Shown in pieces: positions 9,128 through 20,586 of a DNA stretch of 64,000 nucleotides; the stretch's first letter is position 1, and each line of letters starts with the position of its first letter. The DNA comes from Cryptomeria japonica (lineage: Eukaryota; Streptophyta; Pinopsida; Cupressales; Cupressaceae): NCBI RefSeq assembly GCF_030272615.1, contig NC_081413.1, positions 606,336,209 through 606,400,208 on the forward strand, given 5' to 3'. Both the position numbers and the translations under genes were made by a program. The notes under the pieces were generated by a model that saw only the letters and a program-made list of their open reading frames with translations, had not been told where the DNA came from and did no database searches.

Positions 9128-11824
9128 TTTGTTTGCAAGTTTGTTTTGAAGTTGATTGAAGATGATGATGAGTTGGTGATGAAATGAAAGATTGATGGTT
9201 GGTGGATTTTTGTTGTATGTAGATCTCTAGCACTCTAAGGTAGATGTAACCGAAATTCTCTTTTTTTTTTTTTTTTGAACTGCTTGTTTGTTTTGATAAG
9301 ATTTGATGTGATAAGGTGCAGAGAAATCTGAGATGTGTTACAGATTTAACTACCTAGCAATGAGAGGATTCACTCATGAACTAGTTTTTAACCTGCGTAG
9401 ATGTGTCTCTTAGGATGAGCTTATCCTAGATGTAGAAACAATCTAAAAAGTGATGTGATGTGTTTGATTTCAAGCAATATCTAAAAAGAGAATTTGGGAC
9501 AAGAACCTCTTAATGCTTTGAGAATTTTTGGGATGGATTGATGATGGAATAATGATGTATGAATGAGATGATGGATGTTTTTGTTTTCAACTTCAATCTT
9601 TCAATAAAAACTTTGTGTCACAAATGGAACAAACTCTTCTTCTTCCCTTTCAGGTGTTGGTGGCACTTCTCGAGCTGTGTTGTAGGTGATACAAATGTTT
9701 GGGAAGAATTTGGGATTAATCTTTCCTCCTTGATTTTTGTGATAACTCAGAGCTCTATATTGCATAAAAGCTCTGCGGTTCAATGATTTGGAATCAAACT
9801 CGTTTGTTTTACCTTGAAGATAGAGACGCATGCGATGTAGAAAGACTCTATGTGAGACAAAGATTTGTCTATTGAGATAGAAGAATTTCCTCCTTTTGAT
9901 CAAAGCCTTTGAGCTTAATGGTCTTCTTTTCAAGGTAATATTCTGATGACACTTCTTCTTTCGCAAGATGTGAAGAATGGTCATAAATTTTGTCTCTTTG
10001 TTGTTTGCACTTTGTTTTTGGTATTTTTGGTTGTGTTGACAGATGTTGGATGAGTACTTTGTTTTTGAAAGTGATTTTCTGATTTTTCTTTGACAAGAAA
10101 ACAAAGCAAGCACACAAACACAAAATTGTAGCCTCAAAGGCACGAATGAGTATGGGTCTAGATTAACCCAATCCTTGGACTTGTTTTTGACCCTTCCTTT
10201 AGATTTATTTTAAGGTGTAATTCCAAAGCCTGAAGTCGGCTCAATTTGCTCTAGGTCTGTAAAATGAACACACTTCAAACACTTTTTATCCCTAAGGTCA
10301 AATGGCCAGTTGTGATAAATTTAGCCCACATCTTGATATTTCTTCGACTTTGGTACTACATACCTTATGAATCCCGCCGTGGCAGGTAAGGATGTGATAT
10401 ACTAAGTCTTGCACGAGCATAACAAATAGATGATCCCTATGATGGGGGAGTCACCACTTTTATCAAGCCACAAGTGAATTTTCAAAAAGCTATGTTTCTA
10501 CTCAAGGAAATATGTATGGTGAGTATCTTGGGAGCAAAACCATCTATGCTCTTGCACTAAATTATACCTCAAATATCCTCAATCAATAGAATGGGTGGGC
10601 TACTACTTAAAGGTGTTTAGTCATGTTCGATGGCTTTGGACATAAGTTCATTCTGCAGTGACTCACTTAAGAGCCTTGTAACTGGTGGTGGGGCCCATTT
10701 GTCCTTTCGGCCAGTTACACTGTAGGAACAGCTATACCCAAGGCTACAGCTTTTGCTCTCACCTGATTTCTATAGCGGCTCGAAGGATTTACCGCTCGAG
10801 GTCGTTCCCAAGAGTATCGATCCCTTGGTAGGCCTCTCTTAAAAAGATAAAATTTGAGTGTTACTAACACTTTTCTCTTGCACCTAGGACCACGAGAGCC
10901 AAGGGAGAGGATAGTGTGTGTTAGAAGTAGGTCCACTCGACTGACTTTTGTGCACAAGCGTGCCAAACACGAAATTCACTTGTTCCTTTTAATCCAACAT
11001 TTGCAAAGATGATCTAAGTATTTGGAGATGTTGCTCCAACAGCCATGGTGTTCTTTTTAACTTCAAAGGCAATGTGTTTTGTAATCTAGAATTTTGAAAA
11101 TCCTGGTCAACTTAATGAAAAACACGTTTTGCTTTGAAGGAAAATTTGTTTGTCAAAAATAAATCAAGACAAGTGGATTGTTCTTTTTACTGCACCAAAA
11201 ATTGAAGTGTGGATTGTGCTTTTTAAGTCCCAATTGATGCAAATGAAATTAAAGTTGCGTTGTTAATTTTAAGCACCAAAGAAAATGAGGCCTAACTAGA
11301 AAACAAGAAAAAAACTGTTTTTTGTGTTTTTAAGTTCTTTTTAAGCACTTAAATGAAATTTTTTGTGATTTTTGTTGGGTTGTTAACCTGCACAAAGGAA
11401 AGAAACAAGTTAATAAAATCAATGCTCAAAGGGGGGGGCTTCCACAAGCCTAAATTTTGATTTTTTGGTTACAAGTCAATTTGGGCGACACTCTGTCGCA
11501 ATAGCGCTATTCTGTGTTTTTGCTGAAGCGCTGATTCATACAATAGCGCTAGTCTGCGTGAGCAGAAGCGCTAATTTAAATGGTAGCGCTGAAAGAAGAG
11601 AAAAATCCGAGAAGACAAAGGCGCTGGAAGTGTGTCAATAGCGTTGAAACTGTGACAATAGCGCTGGAATGTTGTCAATAGCGCTGAAACATTTTCAATA
11701 GCGCTATTTTAGGGTCAATAGCGCTAAAAGAAATTGTTGCAACAATGCTAAAACGCGTTCAATAGCGCCGAAGCGCGACCTGTGTGGCAATTTCAACAAG
11801 CAAAATGTTAATTTCAAAAAAAAT
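9128..11824 (-). other. Long 5' leader of the Tat element
   Basis: About 2.7 kb separates the PBS from the gag start. It includes a run of about 15 T on the plus strand near 9262, an uninterrupted 180-codon minus-strand frame at 9601-10143 with no recognisable domain, and the AGCGCT array at 11499-11777. Tat/Ogre elements are known for long leaders, sometimes with an extra ORF ahead of gag. The 180-codon frame could be such an ORF or chance; I do not call it a gene. Confidence 0.55.
11499..11777. repeat. Array of AGCGCT palindromes in the Tat leader
   Basis: The hexamer AGCGCT occurs nine times exactly, and about four near-matches (GGCGCT, AGCGTT, ATGCT, AGCGCC) fill the gaps. Most are preceded by CAAT and spaced roughly 20-30 bases apart. 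The surrounding leader is AT-rich with almost no other CpG, so the array stands out. Confidence 0.8.
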
Positions 11825-11863
11825 ATCAGAAGGTTGCGTGTTCGATTCACGTCGGGTTCACCA
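11825..11863 (-). promoter_or_regulatory. Primer binding site, tRNA-Trp type, 39 nt
   Basis: On the minus strand this begins TGGTGAACCCGACGTGAATC, two bases after the LTR end. On the plus strand the 39 bases read like the 3' half of plant nuclear tRNA-Trp(CCA), from just after the anticodon through the 3' CCA. The tRNA comparison is from memory. Primer matches are normally much shorter (about 12-18 nt). Confidence 0.75.
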
Positions 11864-12318
11864 AATGATGCCCTCCTAAATGGCAAAATGTTAGTTTAAG
11901 ATCAAACAACACAAAACACACAAGACGTTAGAGTTAGTCAATCAAAAACTAAATCTATGAAGGCATTCCAAAGGAGACACTAAAAACATGCTAATGAATC
12001 TAACTAAAGAAGTAAGACAATGAGATATCTACAACTATCTCTTAACATGATATTAGCTCCTTTCTCCCTTGTTCCTCTCCTCTCCAAGTTCCAAAATAGT
12101 GTAGCTCTCAGCAGCTTTTTGCACTATGGATGCTTATGGAGGATTGAGATTGTAGTATTAAGCTTCAAATATGAAATGAAAAGCTAATGCTAATGCTAAA
12201 ATGATATATTTTAACCAAAAAGACAAGATTTAGTTATGCTATGCTAAATGCTCTCTAAAATGGCTATAGTCTAAATGCTTACAAGTTTTCAGGATCTGGA
12301 TTATGAAGGAATGGGCTC

Positions 12319-12326
12319 TATTTATA
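12319..12326 (-). promoter_or_regulatory. TATA box in Tat LTR
   Basis: The minus strand reads CCTATAAATAGAGCC. Transcription would begin about 30 bases further left, leaving about 425 bp of R plus U5 before the PBS. Confidence 0.6.
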
Positions 12327-12692
12327 GGAAAAATGGAGCAATGGATGGCCAGGATTGAAGGGTTTAATCAAGGGTCAAGCTTGAAAGTTGGGGATCCATG
12401 TGCACAATTTGCACCAATGAAATGGTGACAAGTGTCAACATAGGATTGGGTTGAGAGAAGAGGTTGGAGGCATTAAAGGCCTGATAAGACCTCATGGTTA
12501 TCTAAAGGCTAAGGGTCAAGTCTAAAGTAGGATTACCCACTGGATTAGGAGTTAATGCAAGGATAAACCTTTGTGCAAATGATTAAGAGATAATCATGGT
12601 CAAAGCATTAAATGCTTGATGAGACCCTTGGGTTGGGTAGATGTTGAGTCAAAACAAATGTTTTAACCATGTGGGAGGGTTGAATTAACCAT

Positions 12693-12840
12693 TAATGGTT
12701 ATTGGAGACTTTGGGGATTAAGTGGTTGAAAGTTGGAAGCCTTCAATGGTTATCAAAGACTTTGAGCCATTTAGTGGTTGAAGACTTGAAGCCTTTAATG
12801 GTTATCAAAGACTTTGAGGCTTTGAGAAGTGACTCCATTT
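12693..12840. repeat. Three ~52-bp direct repeats in Tat LTR U3
   Basis: AATGGTTAT followed by ..GAGACTTTGGG or CAAAGACTTTGAG recurs near 12693, 12745 and 12797, with GTGGTTGAA...GAAGCCTT between copies. They lie upstream of the TATA box in the element's own direction, where enhancer repeats are expected. Confidence 0.65.
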
Positions 12841-13301
12841 TGCTTAGGAATGTGACAATATTTAGGGGATGGATTAGGCTAATTAGGAAGGGGTTAGAAG
12901 AATCTAGAAGGGGATTAGATTTTGCAAGTGGATTTGGTGGGTGAGGGAAAATAGGATTTTATTTAAAATAAAAATTCATTTATTTCAAAATGTGTGCAAG
13001 TTGCATTTGTAGGAAAATGCAAGTGGGGTGGGGATAATGATTTAAATAAATATTTTATTTAATTTATTTAAAAGAGGAATAGGGGGATTTAATTAAATAA
13101 ATTGATTTTATTTAATTAATTGATTTGAATTGGATTTAATGAATTAATTAAAATAAATTGAATAATTTATTTAATTAATAGAAGAATGTTTGGGGATGAA
13201 TTAATTAAATATTAATTTAATTAACTGGTGGCTAGTGGATTTTTGATCAAATAAATACGAAATATTCATTTAATTAAAATGGACAGATTTATGTGACTAC
13301 A

Positions 13302-13649
13302 TTTATTTTAGTTATTTAAAAAAAAACTTGGGCACACAACTACCTAACTTAGCTAGCAAGAGTAATTTATTTAATTTTTATAGCTTTGAAAACTCTTCCC
13401 CAAGATAGGCGCTAGTTCTAAGGGGGGTTGACCCTATTTTTAGGGAGCATAAATTAGCTATTTAATTTAATTTTTATTCCAAAATAGGGCACCTAAACTC
13501 ATGAGGTTGGTCCAATCATTTAATAGACCTCTTCATTTGTTAATAATCCTGCTCTTTTAGGTTGGCCAAAATAGCAAGTTTATTCTATTTATATATTTAT
13601 TTGCAAGCCCTATAAAAAGGGTCACAAATATACTTTTTAATATAACCTG
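13302..13649. other. Unassigned AT-rich stretch
   Basis: No gene is seen. A plus-strand CCTATAAAAAGGGTC near 13607 looks like a TATA region of another LTR remnant that stops at the Copia LTR. Confidence 0.3.
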
Positions 13650-14748
13650 TGTTAGACTTGTATGAATGTTGTTATTGATGTCAAACCCTATGATATGGTT
13701 AGGACTAGATGTAGCATGTTGAGTAGTAGTGGAAGATAGGTATGCATGTGATATTGAGCAGCGAGGCATGTATGGTTTACAGGAGTAATTTCTAGAAGAT
13801 CCTTTGCTCCAGAATCTAGTCATGGCTGATTTTTTCATTTTGTATCAAGTGTTGGTATTAGTTGTGATAGTTGAATTGTTATCTGGATGATGGAAGTCGT
13901 TATGTTTGGAATTTGTGTCTATGGGCCTGACAGACCATTGTTTTGTTCCAGTAATTAAAAAGGAAGTGTGTAGAAGATCAGTGAAGGCCAACTTGGTTAC
14001 CTTGTTTTGGTCAAGGCATATTTGAGTAGCATGTTGATGTGCTTGGCCGACATATTTTCTTGTTGGTTACACACACACACGCGCACACACACATCCACAC
14101 ACATGTATATGATGATTAATGAGAGTGTGAGTTGTAGAGTGTGATGTGGGATGTGTGTGCAAGAGCAAAGGTGTGTATAAGCATGGAAATTGCGAGTACA
14201 GTTATAGTGTTGCAGTAATCCCTTATTGGATCTACTGCAAGTAGTTCGATTGACAAATTGAATACATTGTTGCAGTAATCCCTTACAAGATCTATTGCAA
14301 GTAGTTGTGTTGCGGAGATCCCTTACTGGATATGTTGTAACCTGTTGTTTTGCTACCTGAGCTTATCTTGGAATTGATCTCATGCATTTGAAGATGCAAT
14401 TTTCATCAGTTCACTTATTTTTATAGCAGTGAGCATTCCGATAGTAAGTCTAGTTGTAATTTGGTAGCAAGCCATGTTGTTATCAGACAATGAGCCATCC
14501 GATGGTGAGCCACCCTTTTGTAAACACCATATAACTAGTTATATTATCTTGGGAGTTAACCCTCTCCATGGTTTTTCCCATTTGGGTTTTCCATATATAA
14601 AAATTCGGTGTCTATCTTGTGATTATGTTTTCCATTTATTCTACATTTGTTGATTCATGTTGATAAGATTGATTGCTTAGTGGAAAGTTTTTATTGTTTT
14701 GGGAATACTGAATCACCCCCCCTCTTAGTATTCTGGTCCATTCAACCA
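13650..14748 (+). repeat. Solo or truncated Copia LTR, plus orientation
   Basis: It starts TGTTAGACTTGTATGAATG and ends ...CATTCAACCA. It has a plus-strand TATA region (CCATATATAAAAATTC, near 14591) and, close to its 3' end, the C-rich motif AATCACCCCCCCTCTTAGTATTC typical of plant Copia LTR U5 ends. Two TTGCAGTAATCCCTTA copies plus a third variant occur at about 14212-14330. No PBS or polypurine tract flanks it and no TSD was found. Confidence 0.6.
14703..14733 (+). other. U5 hairpin of Copia LTR
   Basis: GAATACT (14703-14709) and AGTATTC (14727-14733) are perfect inverted repeats around a C-rich 17-base loop. They end 15 bases before the presumed LTR end. Confidence 0.65.
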
Positions 14749-15094
14749 TTCGACATCCTACTATCTTCTAATGTTTTCTCTGTTGTCCTTTGACCTCAAT
14801 GACGATATAATTCAACATGCCTCATGATACACCTTGGAAACATTATTTTGAGAGCACTTCAATAGGGATGCTATTGATAGAGGTAATTGATCCTTGAGCT
14901 CCAATAGTAGTAACTATGGAGATATGAGAGGATGAGACCATTTATAGGTGTGGTACCTTAAAGTGTGTCACAATAAATGCAAGAAAAGGCTAAGTGATCC
15001 TACATTAGAATGCAACATAGCATGGATAACCAAAATACCCTAGCATGACTTCTCTCCTTTTGGTTTCTTTGTGTTGCATCAAATAAACACATAT
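14749..15094. other. Unassigned stretch
   Basis: No coding or repeat structure was recognised between the Copia LTR and the first tandem repeat copy. Confidence 0.3.
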
Positions 15095-15631
15095 CATTTG
15101 GCCAATTTGTTACATTTTGTCGTCATTGAACACATATGTAAATTAAAGTGTTATTGTTACGTTTGAATCAGTAGATGTTGTCGAAATAAATCGATGTTTA
15201 TACTTTATGGAATGGTATGAGAATTTCTAAACATTGATAATTACCATATTTATAAATGCATATGATAAATGCAATAAAACCAAATTCTAATGATTATAGT
15301 TTTTTTAATGTAATTTTCATAATTTTTGTACTTAAGATTTTATTTCATAGATTTTTAGTGACTTCACGATTATTGATTCTATGTGTTTGTCTAAAATGTG
15401 TTTTATGATTGTGACATTATCTTTTTATGCTACAACAAATCCATATTTGTGATGTATGGAAAGTGTCTTGGCTTTACATTTATTATATTTTTTAAAATAA
15501 AATTATTTAAATACTCAAAAATGTTGTAGAACCAACAAAATCTTGATTGTACTTTTATTTTCATATTAAATTTAAAATTATTTAGATGGAGATAGAACTG
15601 TATTTAGTCTTCACATAAACAAAAAACATTT
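15095..15631. repeat. ~537-bp tandem repeat, copy A
   Basis: The unit begins CATTTGGCCAATTTGTTAC, contains ATTACCATATTTA and TTTTCATAATT...TTAAG, and ends with AGATGGAGATAGAACT...CTTCACATAAAC. The same order of blocks begins again at 15632. Confidence 0.7.
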
Positions 15632-15763
15632 CATTTAGGTAATTTGTTGGACTATATCTTCATTGAGTAAATATGTGAAATAAACTTGTAATTGTTAATT
15701 TGGAGTTTGGAGATGATGTTGTTCAACATACTAGTGTTTGTACTTTATCAAATGATATGATAA
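15632..15763. repeat. ~537-bp tandem repeat, copy B, first part
   Basis: It begins CATTTAGGTAATTTGTTGG and is cut by the chromovirus insertion at GATAA. The copy resumes at 21522 with AATAATTTCTAA, which lines up with GAATTTCTAA of copy A. Confidence 0.7.
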
Positions 15764-16682
15764 TGTAATAACCCACTATAATTAACTCAACAAAATTGGT
15801 CATTCTTTTTTTTTTGTTTAATTTAATCATTGTGTTTGATTCAATTGCATACTCTGGGCATCCATCCATTTGGATTAGGTATTCATCCATCCGGGATGAG
15901 CATCTAACCATACGGGTTAGGCATTTGTCCATAAGGGACATAAGATTTCATCTATCCAATATGGGATAGGCATCTACCCATACGGGGAAGGCATCTATCC
16001 AATCGGGATAGGAGGTGCTCTGGCCAAAGACTTAGACTCATCGGGACCATTCGGGTCCTGAGCCACTCACTAAGTACTACACTCTTCTAACAGAAATGCA
16101 CCGAGGTCGCCATCCTTAGGAGTAATTAAATAACATAATACAAGCTCGAATTCCGCCTCGGAATTTGGCTTAAAGCCTCGGGAAGTCAAGCGAATCCATA
16201 TGGGATTCCTTCCGAGTATGCATTGAATTACTTTTTCCATTTTAATTATCTTTCAAATTATGATTCTATTCAATCCTTTTATACCAAGCCTAGGCCCCAC
16301 CCACGAACGCCTGAGTACGAGGGACAACTCCGTCCCAAGACTGCCTACATACCAACTTCGGCACGGGATCAAGGCGTAAAGTATGTAGTTCCATTTTCTA
16401 CTCTATGGTTTGATGTAAATTGATTAAACTTAGTGGGGGGAGTTCCATGCAAGGTGGTGGAGATTCATCTAGAAGCTTCTTATTCTTCCTACAACATGTG
16501 CCATAATTGGGAGTGGAAAAATAAATAAATAAAAATAATGCCTTTTGAATTATATTCTCCAAGTGTGTGTGTGTGTATTCATTTTATTCTTTTATAAAAT
16601 TTATTCAATCATTTTAAGTAATTTAACCAAAAACATAATAGAATTCTATTTAAATCAAAAGTGATAGAGGAGGGTTGTGACA
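15764..16682 (-). repeat. 3' LTR of the 5.8-kb chromovirus
   Basis: On the plus strand it runs from TGTAATAACCCAC to GGGTTGTGACA, 919 bp. By eye it differs from the right LTR at about 27 positions, mostly transitions, with no length difference. Confidence 0.93.
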
Positions 16683-16697
16683 TCCACCCCCCCTTAA
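16683..16697 (-). promoter_or_regulatory. Polypurine tract
   Basis: The minus strand reads AAGGGGGGGTGGA immediately before the LTR start TGTCACAACC. This is the expected plus-strand primer site. Confidence 0.85.
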
Positions 16698-16781
16698 CTT
16701 GTGCATCGTCCCGATGCACTTATTGAACGCATCCAAAAGAGTCTATAGTTCATTATTATCTTAAAAAAAAAAAGGAAACAA

Positions 16782-17127
16782 CTATTTCATTTCCTTAGTA
16801 TCCTCCCACGTGGCATTCCTTTCATCATATTGATTCCATTGTACTTTGCATTGATCAACCTCTCTGTTGCGCAATTGGCACTGGCGCCTCTCCAAGATTT
16901 TGAATGGCTCTATCATTATTCCTCCCATTTCCTGGACTTGTAAAGCATCCCAATTCAAAATGTGTTTCTCATTAGGTACATACTTTTTAAGAAGAGATAC
17001 ATGGAAGACATCATGGATTCGGCTCAACTGGGGAGGTAAGGCCAACCGGTATGCAACTGGATTAATCCTTCCCAATATTTCAAAGGCCCAACATAACGAG
17101 GTGCAAGCTAGGTCTTTTTCCCAAACC
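16782..17127 (-). pseudogene. Integrase C-terminus and chromodomain-like tail, frameshifted
   Basis: The frame beginning near 17075 reads GRINPVAYRLALPPQLSRIH, the conserved Ty3/gypsy integrase tail. About 40 residues with the pattern ILERR...VQWNQYDERNATWE follow, resembling a plant chromovirus chromodomain. Between 17128 and 17075 the continuity with integrase is lost. TAA closes the main frame at 17128, an alternative frame has a TAG, and at least two shifts are needed to connect the blocks. Chromodomains target integration to marked chromatin. Confidence 0.7.
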
Positions 17128-19890
17128 TTATGGAACTCTTGTTGGCCTAACCCTTAGGAAGACTTTCTCTCCCACCTCAAACTCCCTTGGTGTCTTGTTC
17201 TTGTCGGCATAACTTTTCTGCCTATCTGAGGCTTCCTTCAATCTCTGTCTAATTTCCTTAGTTTTTCTTTCCATCTCCTTCAACATATCTGGTCCAATAA
17301 TTACCCTATCTTCAAGACTATCCCAACTCAAAGGTGTTCGACATGGTCTACCATACAATGCTTCGAAAGGTGCCATTCCCAAAGATGTTTGATATGTATT
17401 ATTGTAAGCAAACTCTACCAGAGGTAGGTACTCTTCCCATTTCTTCTGTTGGTCCATGCAGTACATGCGAAGTAGGTCTTCCATAATCTGATTTGTCCTT
17501 TCTGTCTGATCGTCGGTTTCAGGATGGTATGCAGTGCTAAAATTTAGTTGAGTTCCTAGAGTTGACTGAAGAGTTGTCCAAAACCTTGAAGTGAATCTAG
17601 CATCTCTATCTGATATGATTTTGTCTGGTATTCCATGCAACCTAAATATTTCCTTAACAAAATGCCTAGCCAAGGTAGGTGCATCATCCGTCAGGTTCCC
17701 TGGTATAAAGTGTGCCACCTTAGTGAGTTTGTCAATTACCACCATTATTGTATCATGTCTAGAAGGTGACATGGGTAACCCTTGTACAAAATCCATGCTA
17801 ATAACTTGCCAATTGTGTTGAGGTACATCATGTAATTGTAACAATCCAGCTGGATGTCTATGTTTTGCCTTTACTCTTTGACACTCCAAACATTTAGCCA
17901 CATACTTGACTATGTCTTTCTTCATCCCTTGCCAAAAGTATAACTTCTTTAAATCTGCATAAAGTTTGTTAACTCCTAGGTGCCTTGAATAAGGGGCATT
18001 GTGAGCCTCCGACAAGACTACTTCCCTTAAGTTTCCTGAATTAGGAATATAGATTCTATTATTGAATCTGAGCAACCCATCTTCGTCTAATGTATACCCT
18101 TCAACCTTAGGATCGGTTGGATCGTGTTCTAAAGTCAATTTGACTTGCTCATACCATGGGTCATGTTCCTGCTCATCCATTACTTGTCTTTTGAAAGAAG
18201 TTTTGAATGTTGCTATAGTCATCAAGTGTCTCCTCCTACTTAAAGCATCTGCCACCCTATTTTCCTTCCCCTTAATATATTCAATTTCAAAATCATATTC
18301 ACTTAGAAACTCTAACCACCTTCTTTGTTTGGCATTTAAGTGGGGTTGGGTAAAGATGTACTTTAGTCCTTGGTTATCTGACTTCAACTCAAAGGGCTTC
18401 CCTAGTAAGAAGTGTCTCCATTTCTGTAGGGCATGCACAATCCCTGCTAACTCTAAGTCGTGGGGTGCATAATTGACTTCATGAGTCTTTAGCTTTCTGG
18501 ATTCGTAAGCTACTACCCCTTCATCTTGGACAAGTACTCCTCCTAAACATTCAATAGAAGCATCAGTTACGACCATGAAGTGTCCATTCAGATCTGGTAC
18601 TTTTAGAATGGGTGCTAAAGTTAGTTTCCCCTTCAAGATTTGGAATACCTTATCACTTTGTTCTGTCCACACAAACCTTTTACCCTTCCTTTGTAATGAG
18701 GTGATGGGGTTTGCTATCTTAGAGAATCCTTCCACAAACCTCCTATAGTAACCTACTAGCCCCATAAAGCTTCTTACCTCTGAAACATTTTTAGGGATTG
18801 ACCATTCTACTATTTCCTTTATCTTATCTGGATCAATTGCTATTCCTTCCTTTGATATTATATGCCCAAGGTAGTGAATATTTTCCTCGAAGAAGGCACA
18901 TTTTGACAATTTCCCATATAAATCGTGTTCTCTCGACCTTTGCAAAACAATTTGTAGGTGTACTAAATGTTCCTCCTCATTCCTAGAGTAAATCAATATG
19001 TCATCCAGAAATACCAAAGCAAATTTATCCAAGTAGTCATGGAGTACACTATTCATTAGGTTCATAAATGCAGCTAGGGTGTTGGTTACACCAAAAGGAA
19101 CTACTATGAATTCATAATGCCCATATCTAGTCTTGAAAGTTGTCTTCGGAATGTCTTCCTCCTTAATTTTAAGTTGATGGTACCCTGACCAGAGGTCTAT
19201 CTTTGAGAAAACTACTGCTCCTTTCATTTGGTCAAAAAGTTCCTCTATGCGAGGTAAGGGATACCTATTCTTTATTGTGACCTTGTTCAACATCCTATAG
19301 TCGGTGCATAGTCTTAAGGTTCCATCCTTCTTCTTAACAAACAAGACTGACACTCCCCATGGTGATACACTTGGCCTTATTAATCCCTTAGCTAAGAGTT
19401 CCTCTAATTGCATCTTGAGCTCTTGCAATTCAGTTGTGTTCATTCGGTAAGGTGCCCTTGATACTGGTTCAGCTCCTAGTAGTACTTCGATAGAAAAGGC
19501 AAACTTCCTTTTAGGGGGTAAGCCGGGTAATTCTTCTGGAAAAACATCCTTGAATTCTTTTAAGAAAGGGGTACTTTCAAAGGTCGGGGTATTTTCCTCC
19601 TTCCCTTCGTCAATTTCAACCATATAGATTTGGCCTCCTCTTCTTCTTTCCGTCTTTAATTGCATGGCTGATATGGTTTCTATATTAATGGGATTAAACT
19701 TTCCTTGGATTTTGAACCTTCTTCCTCCGTCATCCAAACATTCAACAACTTTATTATAGCAATCTACATTAGCTTGATGGCCTGTTAACCAACTCATTCT
19801 AATAATTACATCATATAATCCTATGGGTGCCACATACACTTCGTTACTAGTTGCCTTATCCCCATATTGAACTGTCCATGATGACTCCAT
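17128..19890 (-). CDS. Chromovirus pol: protease remnant, RT, RNase H, integrase
   Basis: A 920-residue open frame. It is open further upstream to about 19975, where [10 protein letters not shown] marks the protease active site. RT has [24 protein letters not shown] and the catalytic FLDD at residues 294-297. RNase H spans about 437-550 (VVTDAS, D443; ADALSR). Integrase has H630/H637/C667/C670 and D700 (SMDFVQGLP), D761 (ISDRD) and E797 (DDQTERTN). All catalytic residues seen are intact although gag and the tail are broken. The first Met used here is internal; no independent start is implied. Confidence 0.9.
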   Translation of the reverse strand: MESSWTVQYGDKATSNEVYVAPIGLYDVIIRMSWLTGHQANVDCYNKVVECLDDGGRRFKIQGKFNPINIETISAMQLKTERRRGGQIYMVEIDEGKEENTPTFESTPFLKEFKDVFPEELPGLPPKRKFAFSIEVLLGAEPVSRAPYRMNTTELQELKMQLEELLAKGLIRPSVSPWGVSVLFVKKKDGTLRLCTDYRMLNKVTIKNRYPLPRIEELFDQMKGAVVFSKIDLWSGYHQLKIKEEDIPKTTFKTRYGHYEFIVVPFGVTNTLAAFMNLMNSVLHDYLDKFALVFLDDILIYSRNEEEHLVHLQIVLQRSREHDLYGKLSKCAFFEENIHYLGHIISKEGIAIDPDKIKEIVEWSIPKNVSEVRSFMGLVGYYRRFVEGFSKIANPITSLQRKGKRFVWTEQSDKVFQILKGKLTLAPILKVPDLNGHFMVVTDASIECLGGVLVQDEGVVAYESRKLKTHEVNYAPHDLELAGIVHALQKWRHFLLGKPFELKSDNQGLKYIFTQPHLNAKQRRWLEFLSEYDFEIEYIKGKENRVADALSRRRHLMTIATFKTSFKRQVMDEQEHDPWYEQVKLTLEHDPTDPKVEGYTLDEDGLLRFNNRIYIPNSGNLREVVLSEAHNAPYSRHLGVNKLYADLKKLYFWQGMKKDIVKYVAKCLECQRVKAKHRHPAGLLQLHDVPQHNWQVISMDFVQGLPMSPSRHDTIMVVIDKLTKVAHFIPGNLTDDAPTLARHFVKEIFRLHGIPDKIISDRDARFTSRFWTTLQSTLGTQLNFSTAYHPETDDQTERTNQIMEDLLRMYCMDQQKKWEEYLPLVEFAYNNTYQTSLGMAPFEALYGRPCRTPLSWDSLEDRVIIGPDMLKEMERKTKEIRQRLKEASDRQKSYADKNKTPREFEVGEKVFLRVRPTRVP

Positions 19891-19957
19891 TTGATTAACT
19901 TTTAATGCATATTTGCTTACTAATTCCGGTGAGATGAAACGTTCAGATGACCCAGTG

Positions 19958-20452
19958 TCAATTAGAATTGAAATTGGTTATTTCGCTAAAATCTCTTAGT
20001 TCAAAATACTTTTCCATTTCATTTAACCAATTCTCAGCTCCTTCACCAATTTGCCTCACATCGAACTTGGGAGGGGTGATTTTGTTTAGATCCTTGGAGA
20101 GTTCCAATATGTTATTTCCTTTTCTATTACTCATTATATTCCCTTGATTGCTACCAGGGTTTCCATTTTCAGTACCACTTCGATTTTCAAAGTCATTTTG
20201 CCTTGCCCTAAGGTCCTGCATTGATTGTTCCAAGAAGTTGATTTTATCTCTTTGCTTGGTTAGAAGGTTGATTATAGCCTCGAACCCATCTTCATTATTT
20301 CCTGAGTTATGTTGATCCCCTTCATGGTCTTCCTCATGGTTTTCTTCATGGTTTTCCTCATGGTTTTCTTCCCTTTGACTCCTAGTGGTAGTACGTCTTC
20401 CATTACCCCTTCCTCTTCCTCTTCCTCTTCCTCTTCCTCTTCCTCTAGCCAT
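19958..20452 (-). pseudogene. Truncated chromovirus gag
   Basis: The protein starts MARGRGRGRGRG, an Arg-Gly run, then an ENHEENHEENHEEDHE repeat, a coiled-coil, and the beginning of the capsid-like region (PPKFDVRQIGEGAENWLNEM). After DFSEI it runs out of homology within a few codons and stops. The protease active site follows in another frame only a few bases later. The rest of capsid, the zinc knuckle and the protease N-terminus are missing, so an internal deletion joined gag to protease. Confidence 0.8.
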
Positions 20453-20586
20453 TCTAGGTTTTTACCTAAAAGTTAAATTATGTAGTTAGTTTCTTGGTTT
20501 AGGATTTTAAAATTTAATTTCTACCATTGCAAAACATTCCCTTAGTTGTATAAATTGAAGTGAGCACAAGGCGTAGATTTGAACCT

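Larger units (their letters stand above)
1..13301 (-). mobile_element. Tat-lineage Ty3/gypsy LTR retrotransposon, 3' end outside window
   Basis: Reading right to left, the element has a 5' LTR (11866-13301), a PBS (11825-11863), a long leader, gag, an aspartic protease followed by a G-patch-like segment, RT, RNase H, an additional RNase H of the cellular/archaeal type, integrase, and at least 1.85 kb of 3' non-coding DNA. The extra RNase H before integrase is the accepted hallmark of the plant Tat (Ogre/Retand-like) group. The left (3') LTR is not present: the LTR edge sequence starting TGATGCCCTCC at 11866 has no counterpart in 1-1855. The coding frame is broken by five stop codons, so this copy is not autonomous. 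Confidence 0.9.
11866..13301 (-). repeat. 5' LTR of the Tat element (1,436 bp)
   Basis: The inner edge is fixed by the PBS: TGATGCCC on the plus strand, i.e. ...GGGCATCA on the minus strand. The outer edge is inferred at ...GTGACTACA (minus strand TGTAGTCACATAAAT). This resembles the start of the solo LTR at 53049 (TGTAGAGACCTAAAAT) and gives a similar length. U3 is AT-rich with alternating TTAATTAAAT/ATTTAATT blocks. The partner LTR is off-window, so the outer edge and the possible TSD (TTTAT, 13302-13306) are unconfirmed. Confidence 0.65.

Noticed and set aside
9601-10143. Extra ORF ahead of Tat gag
   Set aside because: Uninterrupted for 180 codons but with no recognisable domain; kept only as a remark in the leader entry.
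11821-11865. Partial tRNA gene
   Set aside because: Only the 3' half of a tRNA is present, it includes CCA, and it abuts an LTR edge, so it is a primer binding site.
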